In this document: positions 23,897-32,321 of the stretch, piece after piece
Numbering within the stretch: the stretch's first letter is position 1
Layout: every line of letters starts with the position of its first letter
Assembly: GCA_046760445.1 (NCBI GenBank)
Contig: JBHIEE010000001.1
Span: 27,430-91,429 of the forward strand
Length of the DNA: 64,000 nucleotides
From: JBHIEE01 sp046760445
GTDB taxonomy: Bacteria; Acidobacteriota; Aminicenantia; JdFR-78
Direction of reading: 5' to 3'
Translations under genes and position numbers: made by a program
The notes under the pieces: generated by a model
Told to the model about the DNA's origin: nothing
The model's database searches: none
What the model saw: the letters and a program-made list of their open reading frames with translations, nothing else

Positions 23897-24943
23897 ATGA
23901 AAATTATTCATACGGCTGATATTCATCTTGGAGGAAGAAGGACAGAAGATATTTTTGCTCAGCTAAAAAAAATAATAGATTTAATTCAAAAAGAAAAAGT
24001 GGAAGTTTTGATTATTGCCGGTGATTTGTTTGACCGGGAAATGAGCGCTACCTCTACCATTCGGGACAGAGTGAAAAATCTATTTTCTCAAATTCCTCAA
24101 ACTGAAATATTTATCCTTCCCGGAAATCATGATCAGGAAGAGCCTTATCGGGATGAGTTTTATTATGGTCCTAATGTAGAAGTATTGAAGAAGAGACCAA
24201 TGGAAGTAAAAAAAATAGGCAATGTAGAAATATATTTTTTTCCTTTTTATGATCAAGGCTCAAGTCAGGAAATGGTGAAGTCTGCAATTGCTAATCCCTC
24301 GCAGGCTGAATTCAAAATTGGGGTTGTTCATGGTACCTATATGGAAAACAAGGAAATAAGAGACCATCTTCTTTTTCAAAATGAAGGTTATTATCCCATC
24401 TTTTCTTCTGATTTAAGAGAAATGAATTTAGATTATTTAGCTTTGGGACATTTTCATTATCACCGTTTGTGGCAGGATGGAGAAACCTGGTGCGGTTATC
24501 CAGGAACAATTGAAATCCTTTCCTTTAAAGAACTTGATGAGCGAAAAGTAATAATGCTTGAAATTAAGGATAAAGTAAGTCCTTACCCTATCAATATTGG
24601 AATGCAGAAAAAAGTTGGCTCAGTTACTCTCGATATCCAGGAGATAGATAAATTAAAAGAAATAAGAAAAAATTATGATATTTTGAAAGTGACTGTTAAA
24701 GGAATAGTTAAAAATGAAAAAGAAACAGCTAAGAAACTCATTCAATTGGAAAAAGAATATAGTTTTTATCAACTGGAAAACCAGACCAAATCATTTGCTT
24801 CAATTGAAGAAACTAAATTAGGGCAGATGATCAAAGAGAGGATTGAAGAGAAAATAAAGCTTGAACCAGAAAAAAAAGAATTCTGGAAAGATGTTTTAAT
24901 GGCTGGTTTTGAAATCTTAGAATCTGGAATGAGTCGTAAATGA
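23897..24943 (+). CDS. DNA-repair exonuclease, SbcD/YhaO-type metallophosphoesterase
   Basis: A 348-residue calcineurin-like phosphoesterase of the SbcD/Mre11/YhaO group. The di-metal motifs are visible: IHTADIHLGG (residues 3-12), IIAGDLFDRE near 43, PGNHDQ near 75, VVHGTYMEN near 145 and LGHFHYH near 180. Its ATG lies 74 bases from the divergent trmFO gene. It overlaps the following SMC-like ATPase gene by 4 bases (ATGA), the normal nuclease-ATPase pairing. The partner's membrane helices favour the YhaO/YhaN subtype over classic SbcCD. Confidence 0.9.
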   Translation: MKIIHTADIHLGGRRTEDIFAQLKKIIDLIQKEKVEVLIIAGDLFDREMSATSTIRDRVKNLFSQIPQTEIFILPGNHDQEEPYRDEFYYGPNVEVLKKRPMEVKKIGNVEIYFFPFYDQGSSQEMVKSAIANPSQAEFKIGVVHGTYMENKEIRDHLLFQNEGYYPIFSSDLREMNLDYLALGHFHYHRLWQDGETWCGYPGTIEILSFKELDERKVIMLEIKDKVSPYPINIGMQKKVGSVTLDIQEIDKLKEIRKNYDILKVTVKGIVKNEKETAKKLIQLEKEYSFYQLENQTKSFASIEETKLGQMIKERIEEKIKLEPEKKEFWKDVLMAGFEILESGMSRK

Positions 24944-27039
24944 GACTAAAAGAACTAATCATTAATGAATTTGGTAAATTTAAAAATAAAACTCTGGATT
25001 TAAGTTTTCCCATTACCCTTCTTTATGGTCCCAATGAAAGCGGAAAAACGACTATTTTAGAAGCTTTGGAATATGCTTTAATTCCTAAAGCCTCTTTAAG
25101 CCGAGATTATCCATGTAAAGAAGCAAGGCTCAGGTTGGTGAAAAATAATCAAATTTTTGAGCTGGAAAAAGGAAAATTGAAGTCAGGAGGGAAGTCTCCT
25201 TTTATTGATTTCATTACCTCGATGAAACCAAGATTTTTTCGAAATATATTTTATATTAGAACAGGAGAACTCGAAATCTCAAAAGAAATTGAAAGCGGAG
25301 TTGATTTTGCTTCTCATCTTAAAGAAAAAATTCTTGAACTCGAGAATTTCTATCAGGTGAAAAATAGGCTTGAGGAAGAGCTCGGTTATTTAGTCCATCC
25401 TTCCAAAAGAAAATCAAAAATAGAGGAAGAAATTAAAAGCTCAAAAGAAAAAAGGGATGAAATGGAAAGAAAAAGAAAAGATTGGCAGGATGTTAGAAAT
25501 TTAGAGATAAGGAAGGAACAAAAGAACAGAGAAAAAATGAGCTTCGAGAAAGAACTTAAAGAAAAAGAGAAAAGACTGGAGAAAATGGAACAGGCAAGGA
25601 AAATAGATGAATATGAAAAGGAATTAAAAAACAGACAGAGTTTAAAGCGGTGTTATGAAGATTTAGACCTTTATGATTCTTTTTCCAAAGAGGATTTAGA
25701 ATCAATAGAAAACGTAGAAAAAAAAGAAATAGAGATAAATAATCAAATTAAAATTTTAAAAGAAAGAGAATCAAGTTTCAGTCAGAGGATAAATGAGATT
25801 AGTCAGGAAATAGAGCGATTGACGAAAGATATAGAAAAGCTTTCTCTGGAAATAGGGAAAGAGGTTTCGAAAAGTAAGATAAAATGGATCTTAATTTTAT
25901 CTGCCTTATTAATCGTCAATCTTTTCCTCAAAATTTTAATTCCTTTACCCTGGTGGAGCTTAATCACTACGGGCATTTTATTCCTAACTATTTTAATCCT
26001 AATTTTCTCTTGGGTAATTAGAAGAAAAATAACCTGGGGTCAGGCATTAAGAATTGACGAGAAAAAGAAAGCCAAGGATGAGGAAGAAAACAAACTTAAA
26101 GAAGAAAAAAGAAAGATAGAGGGAATTATTCAGCAAATCAAGGATCATCAAGATAAGTTAAATGAAATAAAGAATAAAAAGCAAAAAATTTTACAGAAAT
26201 CAGGGGTGAATTCCCTTGGAGAATACAGGAAAAAATGGGAAAAAAAGTCCCATCTCATGAATGAAATTGAAAATATAAAGAAAAACTTGGAGGATAAAGA
26301 TGCTTCAAAAGAAGAAAACAGAGACAGAATAGACTGGTTAAGTGGAGAACTAAGTATATTAAGACACAAGCCGTCCGAAAAATATATTGAAAAAGAATAT
26401 TTAAAATTAAAGAATGAAACTCAATCTCTTAGAGAAGAATTTACTCAGCTCAGCGAGGAAATAGCTCATCTCGAAGGAGAAATAAGTGTTCTCAGGGTAA
26501 ATTTAGATGAAGATGAAAGCCAGATTATAAAGCAAATTGATCAACTTGAAGAAGAAATAGAAAAAAAAGAAAATAATAAAAATTTATTAAAAAATTTTTA
26601 TGATATTCTGAAAGAAATTGAAGAAGAAACAGAAAAATTTTTAAAAGATGTAATTGAGAAAGATGGAAGCAGCTGGTTTTCAAAGATTACTCACAATAGA
26701 TATAAAAAAGTTGAAATTTCAAAATGGAAGGATTTTTATGTTATTTTGGGTAATAATGAGAAAAAGGAGTTTTCCTGGCTGAGTAGAGGCACACAGGATC
26801 AACTTTATTTTTCTTTAAGATTGGCTTTAGCTCAAAGAGTTGCCGGAGAAGGAGCTAACTTCTTTTTAATTTTGGATGACCCTTTTATTACTTTTGACCA
26901 CCAAAGAATAAAACAAGCAATAAATATCTTGCAAGAAATTTCCAAAGAACATCAAATAATATTAGCCACTAAAGATGAGTTTACCAAAGAGTTAGCTCAA
27001 AAGATTGGGGGGAAGATAATAGAAGTAGAAAAATTGTAA
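24940..27039 (+). CDS. SMC/Rad50-like ATPase with internal membrane helices, YhaN type
   Basis: A 699-residue ATPase. Walker A is GPNESGKTTILEALEYAL near residue 29; the C-terminal lobe has the ABC-like signature LSRGTQDQLYFSLRLALAQR near 618 and Walker B FFLILDDPFITFD near 643. Coiled coils span about 150-310 and 370-560. Between them two hydrophobic segments (about residues 311-333 and 337-357, with WILILSALLIVNLFL and LITTGILFLTILILI) would insert in the membrane, as in YhaN-type proteins. Rad50 and SbcC have a zinc hook at the corresponding site; none is seen here. The pair probably processes DNA ends near the membrane, but this is inference. Confidence 0.88.
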   Translation: MRLKELIINEFGKFKNKTLDLSFPITLLYGPNESGKTTILEALEYALIPKASLSRDYPCKEARLRLVKNNQIFELEKGKLKSGGKSPFIDFITSMKPRFFRNIFYIRTGELEISKEIESGVDFASHLKEKILELENFYQVKNRLEEELGYLVHPSKRKSKIEEEIKSSKEKRDEMERKRKDWQDVRNLEIRKEQKNREKMSFEKELKEKEKRLEKMEQARKIDEYEKELKNRQSLKRCYEDLDLYDSFSKEDLESIENVEKKEIEINNQIKILKERESSFSQRINEISQEIERLTKDIEKLSLEIGKEVSKSKIKWILILSALLIVNLFLKILIPLPWWSLITTGILFLTILILIFSWVIRRKITWGQALRIDEKKKAKDEEENKLKEEKRKIEGIIQQIKDHQDKLNEIKNKKQKILQKSGVNSLGEYRKKWEKKSHLMNEIENIKKNLEDKDASKEENRDRIDWLSGELSILRHKPSEKYIEKEYLKLKNETQSLREEFTQLSEEIAHLEGEISVLRVNLDEDESQIIKQIDQLEEEIEKKENNKNLLKNFYDILKEIEEETEKFLKDVIEKDGSSWFSKITHNRYKKVEISKWKDFYVILGNNEKKEFSWLSRGTQDQLYFSLRLALAQRVAGEGANFFLILDDPFITFDHQRIKQAINILQEISKEHQIILATKDEFTKELAQKIGGKIIEVEKL

Positions 27040-27146
27040 AAATAAGGGAGTTAGGAGTAAATCTCCATCTTGAGCTTCAAAACGAGTGGCAAGAAAAAAT
27101 ATTCAAAAAATTTTCCTTAATTCAATTTTTAAAATTTTGTGTATGA

Positions 27147-29726
27147 TTAAAGATACAAAATTGCATTAAAAATAAACTTAAAAGTTCCATGTGCCTGGGC
27201 CCGATGGATTGGTTTAAAGCCAAACATTATTACTTTTCCTTTTCCAAGAGGACATTCCACTGCAGATGCTTTTCCTTGTAATTTTTCTCCATTCTCGATA
27301 ATTCCACTTAATAAGGGATTGTAATCAGGATAGCGAGCAATAATTTCCCCTTTTTCCACTTCAAAGACAGGGCTATTGCGGAAGAAGATGGCTCCGCTGC
27401 TGGATAATCCATATCCTACAGGATGTGAATTATCTGTTTTTACTTTAAGAATTGAACCAGGACAGTAAATTCTTTCTTTCTCTTCATCGCCTCTTTCAGA
27501 CTGTTTTCGGTGATCTCTCCAGGGTAATAAATTTTTAACCGCAACATCCAGATACTGTATAGCCAAGTCTGAAGAATGACCAATAGTAATTAGCTTTCCT
27601 CCCTGAGTAACAAAATTTTCCAAGCTGGTTATCCCTTTCTGTCCCAGTCCACCGCTATACTGAGGAGGAACTTCTCCTTTTCTTTGGCCTTCTATTAGAG
27701 TCTTTAAATTCATATTGGGCAGGATAATTGTTTGGTATCTCTTAATCAAATCTCCTGCTTTCATTTCATCGTTATGAATCGTTCGAAAAGGAAATTCAAA
27801 TTTTTCAAGCACCCATCTTAGCCAGCCCTCATCCATATTAGGCACCCAGGACTGGTAAATACCCAGTTGGGGAGGATTGATTCGAGATTTTTTGACTTTT
27901 ATTTCCTGATTAGTAGAATAAACGCTTACTCCCAGTTCTTTGAGAGAAGCAAGGACAATTTTTCGGCTGGTTTTATTGACAGGAATAGCAATGCAGCCTG
28001 GGGAAAATGATTTTCCTTTGATGGTAAAAGATTGGGATAAGATATAAGGTTGAATATTTTGCTGGAGTAATCGATTAATTATTTTTACTTCATCGTTAGT
28101 TTGGTTGGATAAAAGGTAATATCTGTTTCCTTTACCCGAAATTTTCTCTTCCGGCATGGTAATTTGATTAACTGGTATTAAATCAGCCTGAAAAGGATTG
28201 GTTACTTCTATTACTTTAACTCCCATTTGTAGAGGAAGAGTCCAGCTTGCTTCGTCATATGGCCTTTCAAGAATTCCCTTTTGTATTTCTCGGAGGGGAT
28301 AAACTTTGTATTCCAACAAGTCTTTAATAAATGCCCGGTAAGGCTGAGCAAGAGGAATAACCCAAGTTCCTGATGGATAGATTACCTTATCTGCTTCAAA
28401 AGAATTTTTTGACTGCCGTATTTCAGCTCCACCCCAGTGGAGCACTTTAATTAATTTTAAGGCAGTTGGATAGTCTCTCTGGTCTAAAGGAACTAGATAA
28501 GCAAAAGGTGGTTCGTTTTTCCCTTTTTCAATTTGCCTCTGCCCGAATAAATAATAATTAAACAAAAATTCTTTTTTTCGGGTAGCTACTGTTTGGAGAA
28601 GAGAAAAACTGATGATTTCTTCATAATCTATGATATCTCTGATTCTCCACCATCCTCCAGGCCAAGGCTCAAGATAGCTGGATTGTATATCAGAGCCGAA
28701 AAATCCTCTTCCTGTAAGTTTAAGCTCCTTTTTTCGGAGAAAAATAGGTGAGGCGATATTAACACTGGCTGCTTCGGATAAGATGCCAATGACATTGTGT
28801 CGTAAAGGAGAGGCTCGATTAGCCATATTATACCAGGCATCAAAAATAGCATGAGTAGCCACCCCCTTTTTTCCTCGTTGGGTCAGATCCCAAGCCATCT
28901 GAGCAGTTATTAAATGGAGTTCTCTTAAAAGAAGAGGATCGATATTAGGATTAATTGGGTCATAGTAAGGAGGAATGAATAATCGTGCACCATTTTTCCC
29001 CATTTGATGCACATCATAAACGATAATAGGAAACCATTCATGGTAAAGAACATTAGTCAAAAGTTGAGTTTCTTTCTGGCTGACCATAAACCAGTCTCGG
29101 TTATTGTCATGTCCGACATAATAATGATATAACCAAGGCATTGGGCAGGCTTCATAAGGGGTATCTAAATATTTATTGTACCAGTCGTAAACCAAATCAA
29201 TTCCATCTGGATTGACTGAAGGAATAAGAAGGAGAACCACCTCATTTAAGATTTTAAGTGATTGAGGATCATCGGCCGTAGCAAGTTGATAAACCAGTTC
29301 CATAGACATTAAAGAAGAGGCGATTTCAGTTGAGTGGATGGAACAGGAAATAAGGACAACTGCTTTTCCTTGTTCTGATAGTTTTTTTGCTTCTTTCTCA
29401 GATATCTTTCTCGGCTCTTGAAGTTTTCGCTGAATAGCTTTAATTTCCTCCAGTCGAGATAAATTCTCTGGTGAAGAGATAGCCGCCATAATGAATTTAC
29501 GACCCAGAGTGGATTGCCCAAGATTAAATACTTTTACCCGGGAAGAAGTTTTGTCCAGTTGAGTAAAATAATCCACTATCTGAGCCCAATTGGCCAACTT
29601 GAAGTCTTCACCAATTTTAAAGCCCAGTATTTCTTCTGGAGGAGGGATTTTTTCCTCTAAAGAAAATAAAAAGGATGTTAAAATGAAATACAAGAAGAAA
29701 GGAATAATCGATTTTTTCAGTTTCAT
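27147..29726 (-). CDS. Secreted M14-family zinc carboxypeptidase, large form
   Basis: An 859-residue exported metallopeptidase. A signal peptide occupies about residues 1-22 (IIPFFLYFILTSFLFS). The M14 core shows the zinc pair HSTE (His131, Glu134), IPSVNPDGIDLVYDWYNKY, NNRDWF near 209 and a third zinc His in VYDVHQMG (His240). GILSEAAS near 325 could carry the catalytic Glu. The 400-residue C-terminal part includes a region resembling the GATase-1-like fold (EGWLRWVLEKFEFPFRTI, then GLGQKGITSLENFVTQGGKL). This is common in large M14 proteins of Bacteroidetes, Acidobacteria and Aminicenantes. It heads a four-gene peptide-use block and is 13 bases from the M29-like gene. Confidence 0.9.
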   Translation of the reverse strand: MKLKKSIIPFFLYFILTSFLFSLEEKIPPPEEILGFKIGEDFKLANWAQIVDYFTQLDKTSSRVKVFNLGQSTLGRKFIMAAISSPENLSRLEEIKAIQRKLQEPRKISEKEAKKLSEQGKAVVLISCSIHSTEIASSLMSMELVYQLATADDPQSLKILNEVVLLLIPSVNPDGIDLVYDWYNKYLDTPYEACPMPWLYHYYVGHDNNRDWFMVSQKETQLLTNVLYHEWFPIIVYDVHQMGKNGARLFIPPYYDPINPNIDPLLLRELHLITAQMAWDLTQRGKKGVATHAIFDAWYNMANRASPLRHNVIGILSEAASVNIASPIFLRKKELKLTGRGFFGSDIQSSYLEPWPGGWWRIRDIIDYEEIISFSLLQTVATRKKEFLFNYYLFGQRQIEKGKNEPPFAYLVPLDQRDYPTALKLIKVLHWGGAEIRQSKNSFEADKVIYPSGTWVIPLAQPYRAFIKDLLEYKVYPLREIQKGILERPYDEASWTLPLQMGVKVIEVTNPFQADLIPVNQITMPEEKISGKGNRYYLLSNQTNDEVKIINRLLQQNIQPYILSQSFTIKGKSFSPGCIAIPVNKTSRKIVLASLKELGVSVYSTNQEIKVKKSRINPPQLGIYQSWVPNMDEGWLRWVLEKFEFPFRTIHNDEMKAGDLIKRYQTIILPNMNLKTLIEGQRKGEVPPQYSGGLGQKGITSLENFVTQGGKLITIGHSSDLAIQYLDVAVKNLLPWRDHRKQSERGDEEKERIYCPGSILKVKTDNSHPVGYGLSSSGAIFFRNSPVFEVEKGEIIARYPDYNPLLSGIIENGEKLQGKASAVECPLGKGKVIMFGFKPIHRAQAHGTFKFIFNAILYL

Positions 29727-29739
29727 CTTATCACTTTAT

Positions 29740-30687
29740 TTAAATTAAGAACTTACCATCTTTAGCAATATAGGTTTCACCTATCTGGATAGTAACTTTT
29801 TCTACCAAAGCATCATAGTGGTGTTTGCTCGTGTTTTTTCCCAATCCATAAGAATCGCCCAGCGCAAAATGGACCGTTCCAAAGGCTTTTTCTGCTTCTA
29901 ACATATTAGGACAAATTCGGGCATTTTTGTTTGTGCCAATACCAAATTCACCAATAATCAAACCAGTTTCATCTGAGCCAATATTTTTCACTATTTCTTC
30001 AATTCCTTTTCCCTTGAAATTAACTAATTTCCCATTTTTAAATTCCATTTCTCCGTAACCTAATTTGTCATCAATCAGACTGATGATTATTTTGCCATTG
30101 AAAGTTTCTTCTACTGGTGCAGTGTAGCATTCTCCAGCTGGAAGATTACCATGTTTTCCTTTGGTGCTTATATCACCATTATCGTTTTCCCATTTTCTTC
30201 CTTTGACGCTGAATTCAATTTTTGTTCCTTTCTTATTCTCGATTACCACTTGATTGGCATCTTGCAGAGCCTCGATAACTCGTCTGGTAAAATTATTCAT
30301 TTCGGTAAAATCAATATTGACCAATCTTTCCATCATATGCCTGGTAATACCAGGCATCATACATATTCGGCCGTAAGACGAGCCCATTTTGACCATAAAA
30401 CCTCGGAAAGGTTTTTCTTCAATTCTTGAGTCAAGCATATAAACAGTTACAGTTGCTCTTTTAATCATTTCTTCAAAAATTTTAGTTGGTTGGACAATTG
30501 GCCTCAGAGTTTCAATCATTAAATAGGTAGTTGTTTCTGCTTCAACTTGCTTTGCCCAGTAAGCCAGAGCTTCAGCTATTTCCATTTTTTGTTTGTCTGT
30601 TACCAAAAGAAAACTTTCCCCTTTTTGAATTTTAAGAGAGTGTTTGACTGCCTTTTCTCCTGCGGATAATAATTTTGTCTTTTTCAT
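29740..30687 (-). CDS. Leucyl-type aminopeptidase, M29-like thermophilic aminopeptidase family
   Basis: A 315-residue cytosolic metallo-aminopeptidase. It lacks HExxH and instead has the spread-out ligands of the M29/AmpS type: GEFGIGTNKNARICPNMLEAEKAFGTVHFALGDS in parts (GEFGIGTN near 247, EAEKAFGTVHFALGDS near 264), and HHYD near 288. An Asn/Gly-rich block PAGECYTAP near 189 is also typical. It would trim N-terminal residues from imported peptides. It lies between the M14 gene and a 420-base repeat region upstream, so its promoter probably lies in or next to that repeat. Confidence 0.85.
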   Translation of the reverse strand: MKKTKLLSAGEKAVKHSLKIQKGESFLLVTDKQKMEIAEALAYWAKQVEAETTTYLMIETLRPIVQPTKIFEEMIKRATVTVYMLDSRIEEKPFRGFMVKMGSSYGRICMMPGITRHMMERLVNIDFTEMNNFTRRVIEALQDANQVVIENKKGTKIEFSVKGRKWENDNGDISTKGKHGNLPAGECYTAPVEETFNGKIIISLIDDKLGYGEMEFKNGKLVNFKGKGIEEIVKNIGSDETGLIIGEFGIGTNKNARICPNMLEAEKAFGTVHFALGDSYGLGKNTSKHHYDALVEKVTIQIGETYIAKDGKFLI

Positions 30688-30714
30688 TTTTTTCTCCTTT
30701 AAGTTTATAGAGTA

Positions 30715-31085
30715 TTGTCAAGCTTAATCACAGAAGTCTCCTATTATATTAAATCACAAATATATCAATGCTTCGCATGCTACAGGGCAAGCAAATTCTA
30801 ATGACCCCTTCGGCCCGAGCTCAGAACGAGGGCAAATGACCAAAACGATTATCATGATTTCTCTATTATAGAAGAGAAATTTTTCCTTAATTCTAAAAAG
30901 TTACTTTTTTTAGCAAACTGATAAGTTCGCTCTTCTAAGTCGTAATTACTTGTTTTTTTGTTTCGGTCATTGGGATTTTGGTCATTGGAACTTATTTGCT
31001 TCGCACCGAGGCTCAGTACGAGGTGTAATTTGTGATTTGGAATTTGGAATTTTTTATCATTTGTGTTCTCTGTGGTTTCTTTCAT
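30715..31085. repeat. Composite intergenic repeat element (largest copy in the window)
   Basis: The 420-base gap between the M29 and M24 genes. From left to right it holds TTGTCAAGCTTAATCACAGA (shared with 2582), a module GCTTCGCATGCTACAGGGC, a module near 30806-30830 (TTCGGCCCGAGCTCAGAACG), a four-helix-bundle gene fragment, and a 33-base stretch (30966-30998) that recurs exactly at 42529-42561. A 27-base insert (30999-31025) beginning CTTCGCACCGAGG and a TTTGTGATTTGGAATTTGG run complete it. The mix of AT-rich words and GC-rich inserts is seen in all larger gaps of this window. Confidence 0.7.
30852..30950 (-). pseudogene. N-terminal fragment of a four-helix-bundle (S23 / 23S rRNA IVS-type) protein
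   Basis: Minus-strand frame reads SNYDLEERTYQFAKKSNF and stops 19 residues later. YDLEERT-x-x-FAK is the conserved opening of the small four-helix-bundle proteins related to those encoded in 23S rRNA intervening sequences. Intact members run about 115-125 residues; here everything after helix 1 is missing. The frame also extends upstream to 31085 through repeat words, as seen in many annotated members of this family. The family call rests on one motif. Confidence 0.55.
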
Positions 31086-31107
31086 AATGTTTTACACCTC
31101 TTGCTTT

Positions 31108-32283
31108 TCATATATGAATTAACTCTTTCTGGGGATGGGAGAGAAACTCTGTTCCATTTTCAGTAATCAAAATTATTTCTTCAACTGAAACTACACCATA
31201 ATCTATAAGATTTATTCTTGGCTCTAAAGTGAAAACCTGGCCTTTTTCTAATTTTTCAAAAGGTCTCTGACCATACCTTTCCCATCGAGGAGCTAACAAC
31301 GCTGAGCCATCATGAGCTGTTCTGCCCACTTGATGACCTAAGGCATGTGGATATTCTTCAAAACCTTGTGATAGGATATAGTTTCGAGCAAGTTTATCTA
31401 TTTCCCATCCTTGCTTTCCAGGTTTGATTGCCTGGCCAGAAATTTGAATTGCCTCTCGAACTGTTTGGAATGCTTTTTCTACTTCTTCAGGTGCTTCCTT
31501 TTCTCCTTTTCGCCGAAAATACCAAACTCTCTGTAAATCCGAGACATAATTTTCCTTTTTTACACCAAAATCAATATTGAGAATATGACCTGGTTCAATT
31601 TTTCTTTTGGTTGGTCCTGAATGAGCGCCGCCTTCTTGAGGTCCGGTATAGACTGAAGGACAATAAGCTTCATTCCAAGCAAAGCCCAAGTTTAGTTTTA
31701 ATGTTTCTTTTTTAATGAAGCGGGCAATCTCTATTTCAGTTAATTCAGGTTTAAAAAACTTAGTCAATTGGTTAAATATTTTTTCAGTCGCAGCAATTGC
31801 TTCTTTTATTCTTTTTATTTCCTCTTGAGATTTTCTTCCTCTTAAAGCAGAGATAATTTCTTCTGCAGAGATTAATTTTTTCTGATAGGGAGTGTTGGTT
31901 AAATAATCAATAAGAGATAGATACATTCCGTATGTCAGTCCATCAGCAACTTCACTATCTTTGGAATAATTAATCGCTATTTTCTGGGGTTTGATTCTAT
32001 CCAAAACTTTGATTAACTCTTCTCGAATAGAACCAATGTAATCTATTACCTCATCATAAATTTCCTGATTTTTTATATTTTCCACATCTAAACTACCGAC
32101 AATAGCAATTTTTTTCCCAGTGTTGGTTAGAATAAAAGCTGATTGCCAGACACAAGTGGTTCCCAAAATAAAATCCAAGATAGGATCAGCCATTACATCT
32201 GTTTCCCTGACAAAAGTTAACCACAAATCAATATTTTTTTCTTTTAAAATTTCTATTGCCTGAGCAATTTTTTCTCTAGTCAT
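31108..32283 (-). CDS. M24-family metallopeptidase (Xaa-Pro aminopeptidase-like)
   Basis: A 391-residue peptidase of the pita-bread fold. The N-terminal creatinase-like domain covers residues 1-150. The metal ligands are in place: Asp in HILNIDFGV (near 236), Asp in NYVSDLQRVWYF, His in YPHALGHQVGRTAHDGS (near 317), Glu in FTLEPRINL and Glu in VSVEEII. The protein likely cleaves N-terminal residues before proline in imported peptides. It follows the OPT transporter gene by 38 bases on the same strand, which supports a peptide-use operon. Confidence 0.9.
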   Translation of the reverse strand: MTREKIAQAIEILKEKNIDLWLTFVRETDVMADPILDFILGTTCVWQSAFILTNTGKKIAIVGSLDVENIKNQEIYDEVIDYIGSIREELIKVLDRIKPQKIAINYSKDSEVADGLTYGMYLSLIDYLTNTPYQKKLISAEEIISALRGRKSQEEIKRIKEAIAATEKIFNQLTKFFKPELTEIEIARFIKKETLKLNLGFAWNEAYCPSVYTGPQEGGAHSGPTKRKIEPGHILNIDFGVKKENYVSDLQRVWYFRRKGEKEAPEEVEKAFQTVREAIQISGQAIKPGKQGWEIDKLARNYILSQGFEEYPHALGHQVGRTAHDGSALLAPRWERYGQRPFEKLEKGQVFTLEPRINLIDYGVVSVEEIILITENGTEFLSHPQKELIHI

Positions 32284-32321
32284 GTCGCAGGTCTCATGTC
32301 AGCTTGTGGCTTGTGGCTTTA

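Noticed and set aside
30852..31085. The whole 77-codon frame as an intact gene
   Set aside because: Only the 30852-30950 part resembles a known protein, and that part is truncated; the rest is repeat text. I list it as a pseudogene fragment.
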